A stretch of DNA of 64,000 nt, taken from Tribonema minus (Eukaryota > Sar > Xanthophyceae > Tribonematales > Tribonemataceae). The stretch's first letter is position 1, and each line of letters begins with the position of its first letter. Both the position numbers and the translations under genes were made by a program. This document shows positions 24,401-35,916 of this stretch, piece by piece. The stretch is from positions 310,001 to 374,000 of the forward strand of contig JAFCMP010000007.1 in NCBI GenBank assembly GCA_017506865.1. The letters are read 5' to 3'. Below the pieces are notes generated by a model that worked only from the letters and a program-made list of their open reading frames with translations, was not told the DNA's origin and ran no database searches.

Positions 24401-25633
24401 GCAACGAGCACTTACTTGTATGCGCTGCAAAATTTTCACGGCACGCGCCTACGCCGCGAAGAAGACGGCCGCGAGCTATGCGATCTTGCGGGCTTCACTC
24501 ACTCTTCACTCGCCTCTGTAGTCTGCGGTGCCAGCGCGTAGCAATGTATCATTTGCTGACGCTGCAGAGTTTGCAGTGCATGCGATAAAGCAGCAGCGCG
24601 CGCATTGCATTGCGCGGCGCTGCTCGTTGCCTGCGGCTCGTGGTGCGTGAGTTGCGGGTGCTCGCTCCTGCGCATCTATGGCTCACGTTGGGCTTGGCGG
24701 CGGCAGCTATCAATTGCATGTTGACGGGTGCATGCAGTGCATCTCTGCTGCACGCGCCGGTAATAACCGCTCCACCCCGCGTGAGAGCCACTTTCGTACA
24801 AGTCGTCAGCTTCGCCTTGAGGCAACGCCTGTTTGCTTAACATCACCACACCTAGCAAGTGCTATATGTGGTGCAACGCAGCAGCGGCAGCCAACGGCAT
24901 AAGTGTGTAGTGCGGGGCCTCTACGCTGCGTCACCGACCCTTTTAGCAAGAGCGCCAATGGGCCTCGTGGCAGTGATTGACTTCTAAAGCAATTCAAAAC
25001 ACGACAACAGCTTCTAACGTTGTGCTACGCGTTGTGCCACTCGTTTCGTGTGGTGGCGTGTTTCGTGAGAATGAGTTCAAGCACTGTTGGTGCGAGGTCT
25101 GTGAGCGTTGACGCGCCCGATTGCATGCTCGCAGTGCAGTGGTGTGTGTGTGTGCATGCCACAGCAGCCAACCTCAGTCGCCTGAGGGTATTCGATTCAT
25201 GACCACCTCAACACCTGCCACGGCACGGCTGTTGCTCTACACTGGCTGCTGCTCTGATGATCTGCTGCTCTGATGGTTGTGCACTGAGCAAGATCACTGC
25301 TGCATTCTCCGTCGTTGCCTCAGGCTGCACTCTGGAGGTGCGTGCATCACACGATCACACCATGGCCACGCCAATCAAACGGTGAGAACAACATGCGCTT
25401 TGACTCAAGCCTTTGAGAGCCAGACCTTGAACTCAGAACGTACTTGCAATGCAGCAGCTACTTGACGCTTTTCGTGATCCTCTCAGCATGCCTGAATCTA
25501 ATGTGCTGCAGCTGCCCAGGTCATCTATATGGAGCTACATCCCATTCTGATCGCGGCGCATTCATGCACTGCAGTAGTCACTCATTCAGTCATGGATTCA
25601 CTCAATGCATTCAATTGTGCACTTTTGCCGCAG
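21483..25633. other. About 4.1 kb without a supported gene
   Basis: Lower-GC sequence with only short or non-canonical open frames. One 157-codon frame at 22624-23097 (+) contains 'CKLNPYCIPKHG', a cysteine pattern faintly like the start of some USP48-type ubiquitin hydrolases, but no catalytic motif follows. Small direct repeats of the type 'GAGTGGCTGC...GAATCGCAGT' occur at 23390-23590. The 3' UTR of the RhoGAP gene probably lies at the left. Confidence 0.5.
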
Positions 25634-27294
25634 ATACAACTATGAGCGGTCCGCCTACCGGTGGCTGCTTGCGCGACATCCCAAACAGTTCGAGGCACGA
25701 GGAGTGACATCAACAGTTCTAGAAAGAGCGCCTGCAGCACGGAAAGCCTTCTGGTGTTCTGGGTGGCCCGGCGCAAACTACTTGATCAGGTGCATAGAGA
25801 GCCTCTATGTGTGTAAACTTCAAATACAAACTTCAAGTGCAGTTGCTGCCATATATGTGGATTCCTCTTAGGAGACAGTGCGGCAAACACGCGCTCAAAC
25901 TTTGATCGCCGCGTCCTCGCGGTGTTGGCAGTTTCAAGGGTCTGTCATTGTGTCTAATGTACAGCAACTCGTCGGCAAGAACTTGTTAAAGTAGTAACTT
26001 CACTTCAACAATGACCGTGCAGTGTGTCAGTGCCTCGGCGACATCGCTCAAGCTTGCGCCCCCAGTGGTGACCGGCACACACATTGCGCTTTTTGCTGTT
26101 CCCTCAACCATGCGCTCTATCTATCCGCAGCCCCCTCTCAATACACAGCCCCATTTGCCCCCGCAAGCCTTCACGACATTGCTCACCACTGCCCATGCCC
26201 TCCCTTCTTGCGACGCGTCGCGCGCGCGCGCTGCAGATGCACCAAGGGCACTGCTCAGTCCTCGCAGACTCCGTGCGCATGCGCCTTCAGGCGGCAGCGA
26301 TTTCACTTGTGAACGCGCAACGACACGCCGCCATGCCACCCCCCGCACTCACCCCCCCCCTTCCCCCCAAACCGCCTTTCGCGCACGCCGCAGATGCGTC
26401 GAGGGCCGCTACGAGCGCACCATCTTCTTTGACAACATCATCAACCGCGGCCTGCAGCTGTCCACGCGCTTCGCGTACCCGCACCTCACCACCGCCGAGA
26501 GCGAAACCCTCCAGATCTGCCAGAGCGGCTCCAAGTACTACCTGGCGTACTTCGTTGAGATCGACGGGGAGTGCCCGGGGGACGACTTGGGGGGCGCCGC
26601 GGGGGGGTTTGGGGGGGGCGCGCACAGCGACATGCAGCGGCAGCTGTGGCGCACCATCAGCAGCCACATCGTGCCGGAGATTCAGGGCGCGTCGGCGCAG
26701 CGCTCCATCACGGTGACCAAGGCCGTCAAGCGCCTCGGCGGCGGCGCGCGCACCATCACGCAGATCGTCATCGAGATAGACAACGGCGGCGGCGGCAGCG
26801 AGCAGCAGCAGCAGCTGAGCGAGGAGGACGCCGCCGCTGCGCTGCCGCCGCTGCCGTCCTTCGCCGCCGCCACCGCAATGACCTTCGCCGCGCCGCAAGG
26901 CCTCGCGATGACGGCGCTTGATGCGGCGCCGTGCGAGGTGCCGCTATCGCCCGACCATACCTACGGCATCTCGTTCAATCCGCTCGCGCCGCTGGCGGCC
27001 GCGGCGACGACGAAGAATGAGGCATGGGACATGGACGCTGCCTCGGTAGCGTCGGCCTTTGGTGTCACATCCGCCAGCAGCGGCAGCAGCAGCGGCGGCA
27101 ACGGCAGCAGCGCCAGCTTCGGGCGGTGTCGCGACGCGCCGTCGCTGGACGACATGCCGTGTAGCAAGCGCGCGCGGCTGGGGCTGAGCGCTGCCGCGGC
27201 GGAGGCGCACGCGGAGCTGTGCCACGCGCTGGGCTTCTCCGACACCAAGCTGCTCGACGACGTCGACGTGGACATACTGTCGAGCCTCTTCTAG
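25634..27294 (+). CDS. Unrecognised protein, two exons seen, possibly nuclear
   Basis: I do not recognise the family. Exon A (about 25634-25789) encodes YNYERSAYRWLLARHPKQFE and ends ATCAG|GTGCAT. Exon B (26394-27294) begins CGCAG|A and joins in phase to give LIRCVEGRYERTIFFDN. Exon B continues with NRGLQLSTRFAYPHL, SGSKYYLAYFVEIDGE, WRTISSHIVPEIQG and KAVKRLGGG, then a Gly/Ser-rich and glutamine-rich linker. A basic KRARLGLS patch precedes an acidic/hydrophobic end (DDVDVDILSSLF). The basic patch and the acidic tail would suit a transcription regulator, but that is inference. A further upstream exon with the start codon is likely, because exon A begins mid-codon. Polypyrimidine C runs precede exon B. 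Confidence 0.55.
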
Positions 27295-29599
27295 AGGCGC
27301 GCGCTGCCGCTCCCGCCGCCATAGCGCACAGCGCTTGCGCGCGAGCGTTGTCACCGGAGTTCAAGCGCTGGTCGCACCTCCAGAACCCTATGTAGTGTTG
27401 TTAGGGCTGGCCGGTGCTACCGCCGCGCCCCCGGGGATTGCGCGCGTGCACATTCGACTGCCGAATGAATCCGCGGGAGCGAGATCTCAAATTCAGGAGG
27501 GGGGCAGTGCCGCAGAGGCAGCAGCAGCAGCAGCAGCAGCAGCGCTCACCCTCCTAACAGCCCCCCCGCCCCCCGCCCCCCCCCGTGAATCCCCTTTTCT
27601 AGACCGCGCACCAGGAGGGCAGATGTTGTCGTGTTCTGCCCTCGGCCTCCCACAGACACAGGGGTGTGTGGTAGCTAGCGTAGGGTTAGGGTTAGCTAAA
27701 CCTAACTTTAACCCTAACTCTAAGCTGCCTGCCTGCTTGCTGTGCGAGTGCGAGCGCCCGTAACCCCCCCCCCCCCCCAACTGCCACCTTTCCAAGACCC
27801 CCTTGGCCCCCCGTACAGGGGCCACGGGGGCTCTCGAGGACAGTATGAGCACTGACTTGTGAGCGCGCGGTCGAGCGCTGCCAAGTCGTTACCTACGTTA
27901 CCACGAATGAACGCTAGTTTCGGTTCCCGCCCCGGGGGCAGGTTTCTTCGCGAGCGCGCGCGCGAGAGAGAGAGAGAGAGCCGATGCAGTCCGTGTATTA
28001 TATACAGGTCACACTGGTGTTGACACAAGACGACAATGACGACGAAGGCAATGACACGCGAGAGGGTCGGGCAACGAAAGGTAACCTTTCCATGCGACGA
28101 GGGCCGCGCGGCTGCCCTGCGCATGCGCTAGAAACACAGCTACGACCCCGCCCCGCTTTCCCCCGTTGCTGTGCCTCCGAATACAATCCATAGGTGTTTT
28201 TTCCGTCAGAAACGCTGAGTGCACGCTCTTTCAGACAACTTCTGCGTGCTTGTCCTCTGAGCCTGCGTGCGCGCCTTGTCTCAGATGGCATGCTGAATCT
28301 GTTTGCACAACACAGGTAGTCCATGCTTCCGCTGTCTTGATGCTGTGATGCACATCGTTAGCGCACCCTTGAAGTTGCATTACATGAAGGCTTCTGAGCA
28401 ATGTCCCAAGCTGCCAGGTAAATTCATACATACCGCAAGCGACCGCGGGCAGCCAAGAGTCGCAGCCTTCCGGTGACTGAAACTGGTTCATTATTGCGTC
28501 AAGTCGAGCAAACTGTCCATGCTTCGTGCTGAACATGGCGAGAGAGAACAAGACCTCCGATATCCACTGATCAGCTGGTATTGACAAGGTACTGCAAATG
28601 GTGGCCGCTCCTGTATGCATTCGTCCCAGTTCCTGTATGCATAGTCACAACGTGCTTGCCCAATGCAAGCTTGGCTTGTGTACGCATCGCAGCCGCTCCT
28701 GAGGCACCAGTGTCAGGATGCTTGCTTTGGATTTGTGCTGGGTGATACAGCAACGCTCCAAGAGCGACATGGTTCAGCAGATCACTGTCTTGTTCAGCAC
28801 AGCTTGATTGAAACCAGACGAGTTGTGCACAGTGCATGGCCCTTTGTAACGGGATTCGCAACCATTGAATGGGCGGCGGAGGAGATGGCAATGCTCAGTA
28901 AGCAAGCAATCTGAAGGCAGGACTGACTGGCTGGCCAGTCGAGGGGGCAGATGCCATGGTGTGGCGGGAGCAACTGTGCATGCAGTACTGGACGCCACGT
29001 CCGTTGGAGGTTTCCAACAGTGAAACTACACGACACAAGATATACGTTGATGTCGACAGCAACCTTGACATCGATCACCTCGGGTGTCTCATGCGTGCGC
29101 CGCGCGCGACAATCGATCATGGCATGCGTGGTTGAGCACTGTGTTGTGTGATGGCAACAGCGCTCAGCACGCAACTCTCGATCACGCACACAAGCGCAGC
29201 AATACAAAGCACACACCAGACACCATAAGACTTGAAGCAAAGCAGAGCACGCCCCATCGTGGCATAGTTCATCTTTGTGCACACAAAAACTGTGTGCATG
29301 GCTTTATCACACGCAGATGCAACGTACAACGACGTACCGCACAGCACCGTGGAAGTACGATCGCCACCTTCCGCCACGTACAAAACTGATGGCAGGTGCG
29401 CGTGACGCTCATAGAGGGACAGGTGCTAGGGGGACACCCAATGGGAGGGGGGGGAAGGGGGGGGGGGGGGGGAGCGGGGGAGTGCATGGATCCACAGGGG
29501 AGAGGAACTACCAGGGACGGTACAAGCGGAAACCACAAGAGGTCTAATAGCAGAAACCATGCGCGCGGCGTCGTACGACACACTGCACGCTACGCAGCG
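27295..29599. other. Convergent intergenic region
   Basis: No gene is seen. It holds a TTAGGG/CCCTAA tract at 27678-27722, a poly-C run near 27764-27779, a (GA)n run at about 27963-27980, and a poly-G run near 29458-29472 shortly before the end of the RING gene on the other strand. Confidence 0.6.
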
Positions 29600-31978
29600 C
29601 TACACTGGCGAAGCCTCTGGCGCAGCGGCCGCCGCTGGCTGCTGCTGCGCGCCCGCCGCCGCTGCTGCTGCTGCTGCTGCGGCCGCTGCTGCTAGTGCTG
29701 CTGCTGGTGCTGCTTGATGATGGCCTGTGGCTCGTTGTCTTCTGGCCTGCAGCCACCCCCTCAGCGCCCCCCGCAGGTCCTGCACCGTGTGCGTCTGTGC
29801 CACTTCGTAGAAGCACTCGCGCAGCGGCTGCGCCGCGATGCGCAATGCGCGCCTGCGCAAGTGTGCACGTGGAGCGTCACTTCACAGCGTCAGTGCTCAG
29901 TGCGTGTTGTGGAGCATCACATCATTACACAGCGTAGCCGCGATGCGCAACGCACGCCTGCGCAGGTGTGTGAGGAGCGTCACTTCACAGCGTCAGTGCT
30001 CAGTGTGCACGTTGAGCGTCACTCCACAGCGCCATACAGTACTGAACCTGATGACGTGCATTGGTTGCTTGAGCGCATTCAACAGATGGTGCAGGCGTGG
30101 TGCCTCCCGACAAATTTAGGCAATGCTCACAAGCAGTAGCAAGTGCCATGCAACACCGCTTGCACACCGCATACTGCAGCCTGACTGGTACCAGCCAGTG
30201 TGCTGAGCGTTGCTACGTAGAGGGTAGGTAGGTATCGTACCGACATGCGGCCAGGTTGTTGCTAGGCAGTGTACTGAGCGTTGCTACGCAGAGGGTAGGT
30301 AGGTACGTACCTGCATGTCCACGGCTCCGCAGGCTCGTGCACGGGCTGCTTGCACAGCGGGCAGACGCCCTTTGTGGCAAGCCAAGTGTCCAGGCATGCC
30401 TGCAGAGAGACACACAAAGTGCTGCAACTCAGCAAACATCTATACAATAGGTGGTGAACAATTCTCTTTTAAAAGAGGCAAGCGTATAGCTCATGTAGCT
30501 TGAACGATCACAATGCACGTTGATGAGATCGACGCACTGATGGGCTGTGCGGCGCATGCTGTACTCGTGTGCACAACACGGCGACCTGCTCATCCCACCT
30601 AGTCAAGCGTGCAGCACACCAGCTCGAAAAGAACATCACCCGGTGATGCCGGCAGTGGCAGTTACAACACCGCACCTCCCTCTCGCACACACACAACGAA
30701 TGTGCATGCATGTCACTCACACACGAATGCATATGGCACTAAGTATCATTCCACTCGGTTCGCAACCTGCCCGCAGTCGCCGCCCCCCTCTCCCCCACCA
30801 CCAGCCCGCAGCGCACAGCCCACAGCACGGCCCCTTGCTGAGCGCTGAGCACCTGCTGCTGAGCTGCCTTAAGCTACCGCTGAGCACTGCTCAAATGCTG
30901 CAGAGCGCTGCTTTTGTTTACCCCCGCCACCCCCCCCACCCCCGACCCCCCCGCCCCTCGATGCTCACCGCTGCCGCTGCATCACCACCAGCTGAGCGCG
31001 TAAATTCGATTGTCGCAACAATTGGTGGCTCAGACAGCACCAGCAGCACCCTGAAGTCAGCTGAGCCCGCAAGTTCGTTTGTCGCAAGCATTGGTGGCTC
31101 AGACAGCACCAGCAGCACCCTGGAGTATACGCTGAGCACTGCTGCTGCGGCTGCTCGCTGCTGCTCACCTGGTGGTAGCGGTGGTTGCAGTGCGGCACCA
31201 CGCGCAGCATCTCCCCGCTCTCAAACCCGCACAGGCACACCGCGCAGATGGCGTCGCCATCCACATCCCGCGCCTCTTCTAGAGCCGCGGGCGATGACTT
31301 GACCGCCTTTATCTCCCCTTCCGCCGTCGATGCTGCCGCCGCCGCCGCCGGTGTTGCACCGGCGCAGCGCGCAGCGCCGCCGCAACAGACGCCCCCCTGT
31401 TCAGGGGTACCCGGCGTAGCGCAACACACGCCCCCTTCATCACCAGGGGTCATCGCTACAGAGGGGTGTTGAGCACTGCTGCAAGAGACCCCCTGCCCTC
31501 GGTCGGGCGTCCCCCCCCTCGGAGGGGGACACTTGGCGGCCTTGAAGGGCTCCAGGGGCAGCGAGTCTATGGCAGCCTTCGTCAGCGCGTGCTCGCCGCT
31601 GCGGCGCCGCTCCGCAGCGGCGGCGTAGTTCTGGCGCGCCTGCGCGAGCTTGCGCGAGACGCACACCAGCACCGCGAACGCGAGGATCGAGTACAGGCTC
31701 CCCAGCAGAACGTTCTTCAACAGGGAGTGTTCCTTGTGTTCCTGCGCGGGAGAGTCATCGGAGTCGTCGCCGTGCCCCCCCCCTGGCTGGTAGTGTTCGG
31801 GTTGAAGTTCGGCGGCGGACGGGCTCTGCAGATGCCGCGCGGCCGCTGCTGCTGCTGCATTTATGCTGGCAGTTACACTGGCAGTTACGGTGTGCGCGAC
31901 GCATGCTGCCAGGAGGGCCCTGGTCGCGACAGACGTGCGGGGGGGGGGGGGGGAATGAGTGCGAGAGATACGTGTCAA
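29600..31978 (-). CDS. Membrane-anchored RING-H2 zinc finger protein (putative E3 ubiquitin ligase), at least three exons
   Basis: Exons on the minus strand: from about 31978 to 31169, 30399-30311, 29852-29600; the phases join cleanly. The frame has a hydrophobic N-terminal stretch (ATRALLAACVAHTVTASV), a transmembrane segment (LLGSLYSILAFAVLVCV), a cytoplasmic low-complexity region, and a RING-H2 split by intron 1: CAVCLCGFESGE...PHCNHRYHQ in exon 1, then ACLDTW...CPLCKQP in exon 2. All eight zinc ligands (C-C-C-H-H-C-C-C) are present. Exon 3 encodes LRECFYEVAQTHTVQDL and a poly-Ala/Gln tail. The general form is that of ATL-type ligases. The start is unresolved: the frame at 31978 opens with TTG and stays open upstream, so the real ATG probably lies in an upstream exon. 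Confidence 0.85.
29828..30310 (-). repeat. RING gene intron 2 with an acceptor echo and a donor echo
   Basis: The exon 3 acceptor region (plus-strand 29828-29862) recurs at about 29935-29972, each followed by 'GAGCGTCACTTCACAGCGTC'. At the other end the exon 2 donor region (plus-strand 'AGAGGGTAGGTAGGTACGTAC') has a copy at about 30195-30250 in which the donor is degraded. Confidence 0.82.
31000..31140. repeat. Two-copy tandem repeat in RING intron 1
   Basis: A unit of about 67 bp containing 'TTGGTGGCTCAGACAGCACC' occurs twice, at about 31003-31068 and 31069-31135, just inside the exon 1 donor. A C-rich tract lies at 30920-30955. Confidence 0.85.
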
Positions 31979-33958
31979 AGTTAGGTCTGCAGTGAGCGGT
32001 GTGCACGCGTGCGAGGAACGAAGCGGTAGGGCTAGGAGTAGATATGTAAAGGCGAATCTGCAGCAGGATCGAAATGTCGTGCAGTTTTGCTCGGGGTTGA
32101 GGTGTGTATCGCTGGTCAGCGGTGCGTGCGCTCGAGCGCCAGCCCAGGTGCGGTCTGGGGGTAGGTTGGGGCTTGAAGAAATGGCAGCTTCTATGTACTG
32201 CTACGGTGTGTGCCGTACAATCGACTGAAGTTTAGATCGACACAGTGATTCAGCTGATAGGGGATAGGCGATGTGCTCAAGGAACTGGATGTACGATGCT
32301 CAAAAGTGTACAAAGTGTTCAGACGCTGTACAGAGGCTGTGCTGTGCTGAGGGGAGACAGCAGTGAGTGGCAGCAGTGGCTAGCGATAAGAATCAGGGGT
32401 CCTTTGACAGGAAGGGGGGGTCTATGGAGCGGGTGCGCAGGAAGGAAGTGCGTCCACTGGCAGGTGCGGCTGGCACTAGCCCCACACCAATTGCCAGGCA
32501 CACGGCCGTGATCAGTTCCTGGTGACGAACAGTGGGCTCTCTAAACCCGGGGAGTAATGTTCAATCAGGGGGTGGGCCTACTGTAGTGGGGGCTGCGCAG
32601 TAAAAGGCACTTGTGTGTCCAGGTTTGGCTGGCACAAGCCCCAGGCCAACTGCCAGACACGCCATCCCAAGCGGTTTCTTGCGGCAGACAGTGGGCTCTC
32701 TGCACCTTTGGTGCGGCGTACGATGCATATGTGTTGCGAGCAAGTGCCGAGCAGCAGACACATTGGCCGCTATTACAGCGGCGCAAGCGCACACCAATGG
32801 CACACAGACGCGGCGCCTTGCAGACGACCTTGCGGGTATTTCAGGTTTGCTGGGCGGTGCAGGTAGCCGCAAATCTGCTGTGCTGCTCAGAAAGACTTGT
32901 AGCGCTTTGTTTCATGATGCACTGCCGCTGGGGTGTGTGTACGGGGTGCAGTATGTCAGTACACCATATCGCAGCAAGACCCAATATGAGCGCTGCAGCT
33001 GCTGATGGTGCTGCTGCTGCTAATGGTGCTGATAGCGCTGCCAATTGGTGCTGGTACTTCATAGCGTGCGTGTAGCGCAAGTGCCCAGCACATATACCCT
33101 GGGGCTTGCAGAGTCCCACGCTCAACTTGCAGGGCCATCAGACGCCCAATACGCTAAACCCAAGAACAGCATGGCAGATACGTCATAATAATGGTAGGGT
33201 TGATCGAACATGGACACAATAGCTTGATTTGCAAGGTGAAACTCATGGATTTCGGGATCTTTCAAGTGCACCACCGGATTAAGCTACAAAGCACCTTTGC
33301 AACTCATCGATAAATCTCACAGTAAGTGTAGTGAGTGAGGGACACGCCCACATAAGACAAAGGCGTTGTGCCGCGCCGCTGTATTGAGTCTGATACTTGC
33401 TTGCACACAGTATATACGCCGCCAACACACACATCTACTTTCAACTTCAAGCGCGGCCGATGTGAACTAGATCTCGCCTGGCAAGCATGGTCCTGCGCGC
33501 CAGTTGTCCCTGTCCTTCTCTCCAAGACGCCGCGATCTGCACAGACACTGGCTGCTCCGTTGCGCAAGTCTCAACCGTACTCACGATGCACGCCTTTGCC
33601 CAATCAATCGAGGGCCTACTCTTGAAGTTGACAGTGAACTTCCTTTCGGGCATCGTTGATTGGGGATAGGCTCTGACACAAAACGTGCAGGACTTTTTGC
33701 AGGAATTAGGGGCATTCTCGGAGCAAAAAAGGAAATAAGGAATTGTCTCTTAAATGCTGTTCATGTGCTCCAATCTGTCTTCTGAGTGGTGCATCTGATA
33801 GCACTCACCGAGCTGCATCCAATGCACCACTCCCCAGTAGAATCTGAAGGGTTGAAGTCTTAGGGCCAGGTCCAGCCCTAGCTACGCACAGTTGAATTTT
33901 CGCGCAAAAAAGTTTGAACTTGCGTTGAGAAAGGTTTTGCAACGACAAAGTAAAGACG

Positions 33959-34078
33959 ATGTGCTGGAGCGGCCCCTGTGGCGGCTGCGGCACGCTGCTG
34001 GAAGGTTCGCACCATGGCTGCGAAGGGTGCGGTAACGCCATGCACGCATTTTGCTTGAACTTGAACTTAGCTGCTTGA
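33959..34078 (+). CDS. Short Cys/His-rich open frame, zinc-finger-like
   Basis: An ATG at 33959 opens 39 codons with the pattern C-x2-C-x10-C-x2-C-x4-H-x2-C (CGGCGTLLEG...HGCEGCGNAMHAFC). Such spacing suits a zinc-binding treble-clef or PHD-like half. It may be a lone exon or a fragment of a degraded element. It lies about 330 bp upstream of the first ankyrin-like gene in a low-GC patch. I cannot name a family. Confidence 0.3.
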   Translation: MCWSGPCGGCGTLLEGSHHGCEGCGNAMHAFCLNLNLAA

Positions 34079-34367
34079 AGTTAGTTGCTTGTTAACGTTT
34101 CAAAGTTTTGTCTGCCGCTTGTGTTTGTACACCTCTACCTGCTAGAGTGTTGCCTGCTGCGGCAATATTGACTAGGGCTGTGCTGTCTAATTGTCAACAG
34201 ACCACTGTGGCAACTTTTATCATTGATGCACGAGCACCAGGGGGCTGGTGGGGGGCGCCTTTTCACTGAAAGGAAAAAAGGATATTTTTCAGGAAATAAG
34301 CGACTTTTGGGGAGGAAACCAAAAAGGAATTAGGCCAGAAATAAAAACGTTTTGTGTCAAATACTGA

Positions 34368-34398
34368 GAGCTCCCTCCCCAAATTGGGGAGGGAGCTC
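34368..34398. repeat. Perfect inverted repeat just upstream of ankyrin-like copy 1
   Basis: Arms of 13 bp (GAGCTCCCTCCCC and its complement) flank a 5-base AAATT loop at 34381-34385, and a third partial copy of the arm follows to about 34410. The ATG of copy 1 is at 34413, so the hairpin would fall in its 5' UTR or promoter. Confidence 0.85.
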
Positions 34399-34412
34399 CC
34401 TCCCCAATTTGT

Positions 34413-35916
34413 ATGGTAGCACCTAATGCTGAGCTCCAACAACGGGCGGCGCAACGGGCAGCGCAGCACGAGCTGCACGTACGATGCGTGCTGGAGTCTC
34501 AGTTGGTGCAATTGACGAAGCTGCCGTGGCTCATCTCGTCCACTGCCCAACAACAACCGGCTTTGTCTGCCCAAGGTGACCAGTCACTTCTGACTTGCAC
34601 GCATGTGTAGCGTGCACTCAAGCATCCTGAACGATGCACGCGCCTTGGTGTCTGTGCTGACCGGCCTCATCAACTGTTTATTCCTCAGATCTTCAGAGCG
34701 CTGCGGTGCAGCTAGGAGCGGTGCAAGCCCAGACGCATGGGCTGCGAGCTGCAGTCGATCAGCTGTCTCCGGCAACATTCGGCGCGCACGCCCTTTCTTT
34801 CGGAGTCACGCTGCTGGAACAACGGATGCAGGCAACCGCTGATTTGTGCCAGCACCAGCAGCACCACTGGCAGCGTCCACACATTGACCCACCATCCCCC
34901 GCTGCCGCCGTATTCAGCAACAGGTACACTTGCAAGGCAATTCTGGCCTGTCTAGGACGAGGCTACTGGTTCTTCCTCGCCGGTACAAGTAAGACGCTGC
35001 GCGGCACGTACATGGCCACTTTGGCGGAAGGGTGCAACGGCGAGTGGCTGTGCAAGACGTCGGTCTACGCTGCCTCGCTCTCCCTGTCAGCTTTTGACCT
35101 GGCGTGCAGGAGCGGGCTGAGCCACAGCGACGCGCTCAAGTGCGCAACCGCTGGCAACGCCATTGTCGAGACGGGGAATGACGAGCTGGTGCTCCGCGCA
35201 CTCGATGCCGGCATGGCGGTCAGCGAGGCGATGCTGGTCAGGGCAGCGTCGTGCTGCGGCGTAGTGCCGCTGCATGCGCTTTGCGATCATTTCAGCAGCG
35301 TTGAACACTCGCGTGTCAGCGCCAAGTACTGCTTGATCAAGCTAGGAGTGGCAGCTGTCGCCTCGCCGCACTTGCGCGACATCCTGCTCTGGCTGTCGCC
35401 TCAGCCCAGGGAATTTTTTGAGACGCCCAGCACACACTACGCTCAGAAGCGGCTGTGGCCCATGTGGTTCGCACTTGCCCTGTGTGCAAGAGCCGCACGC
35501 CTCGGCCGACTCGACGCGCTCCAGTGGCTGCTTCGCGAAGGCAGCAGGCTTTCGGGAGTGCCGATGATCGAAGCGACTACGACGTCGACATGGAGTGCGT
35601 GTACCTCTACAACATGTGCTACGAAAGGAGCGTGGAGGATGCCGACCGGCACACGACCGAGCTCAACATCCTTGACACGGCGGCCAGCCGAGGCCATCAG
35701 CACATAGTTGCGTACCTCCGCTCTCAGGCCCACGCGTACACAAAGCACACAGCACTTGAAGCGGCTTTCCGGGGGCACTTTGCCTTGCTCAAGTGGCTGC
35801 ACATGCAAGCCGACTGCCCGTTTGAGGTGCCTGAAGTCGTCAGGGTCACAATGATGAGTAAAACAGCATCTCCAGAACAGCTGGCATGGCTGCTGGAGCT
35901 CCAAGGGCAGTCTTAG
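34413..35916 (+). pseudogene. Ankyrin-like repeat protein, copy 1, with a frameshift
   Basis: Exon 1 is 34413-34575 and exon 2 starts at 34689 (CTCAG|ATCTTC), parallel to copy 2 at 37158. Exon 2 reads in one frame through GYWFFLAGTSKTLRGTYM to LQWLLREGSR near 35545, but similarity to copy 2 then continues in another frame (from about 35545, ILDTAASRGHQHIVAYLRS to LAWLLELQ) up to the stop at 35916. The break lies at about 35530-35570. Either copy 1 is a recent pseudogene, or a small base error or unrecognised intron is present. The conserved segments are helix-loop-helix blocks of ankyrin type (FDLACRSG, ARAARLGRLDALQWLL, AASRGHQHIVAYL, AFRGHFALLKWL). Confidence 0.75.

Larger units (their letters stand above)
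31979..34412. other. About 2.4 kb intergenic with a diverged tandem duplication
   Basis: A block at about 32455-32545 is repeated at about 32615-32705 (shared 'GGCTGGCAC.AGCCCCA', 'TTGCCAG.CAC', 'CAGTGGGCTCTCT'). In minus orientation both keep an open frame with GLVPA, but no family is recognisable. I see no other gene except the small cysteine-rich frame listed at 33959. Confidence 0.5.

Noticed and set aside
29544..29816. Serine-rich minus-strand frame at the end of the RING gene
   Set aside because: A different frame of the same trinucleotide-repeat DNA; the phased exon 3 frame is supported by splicing to the RING exon.
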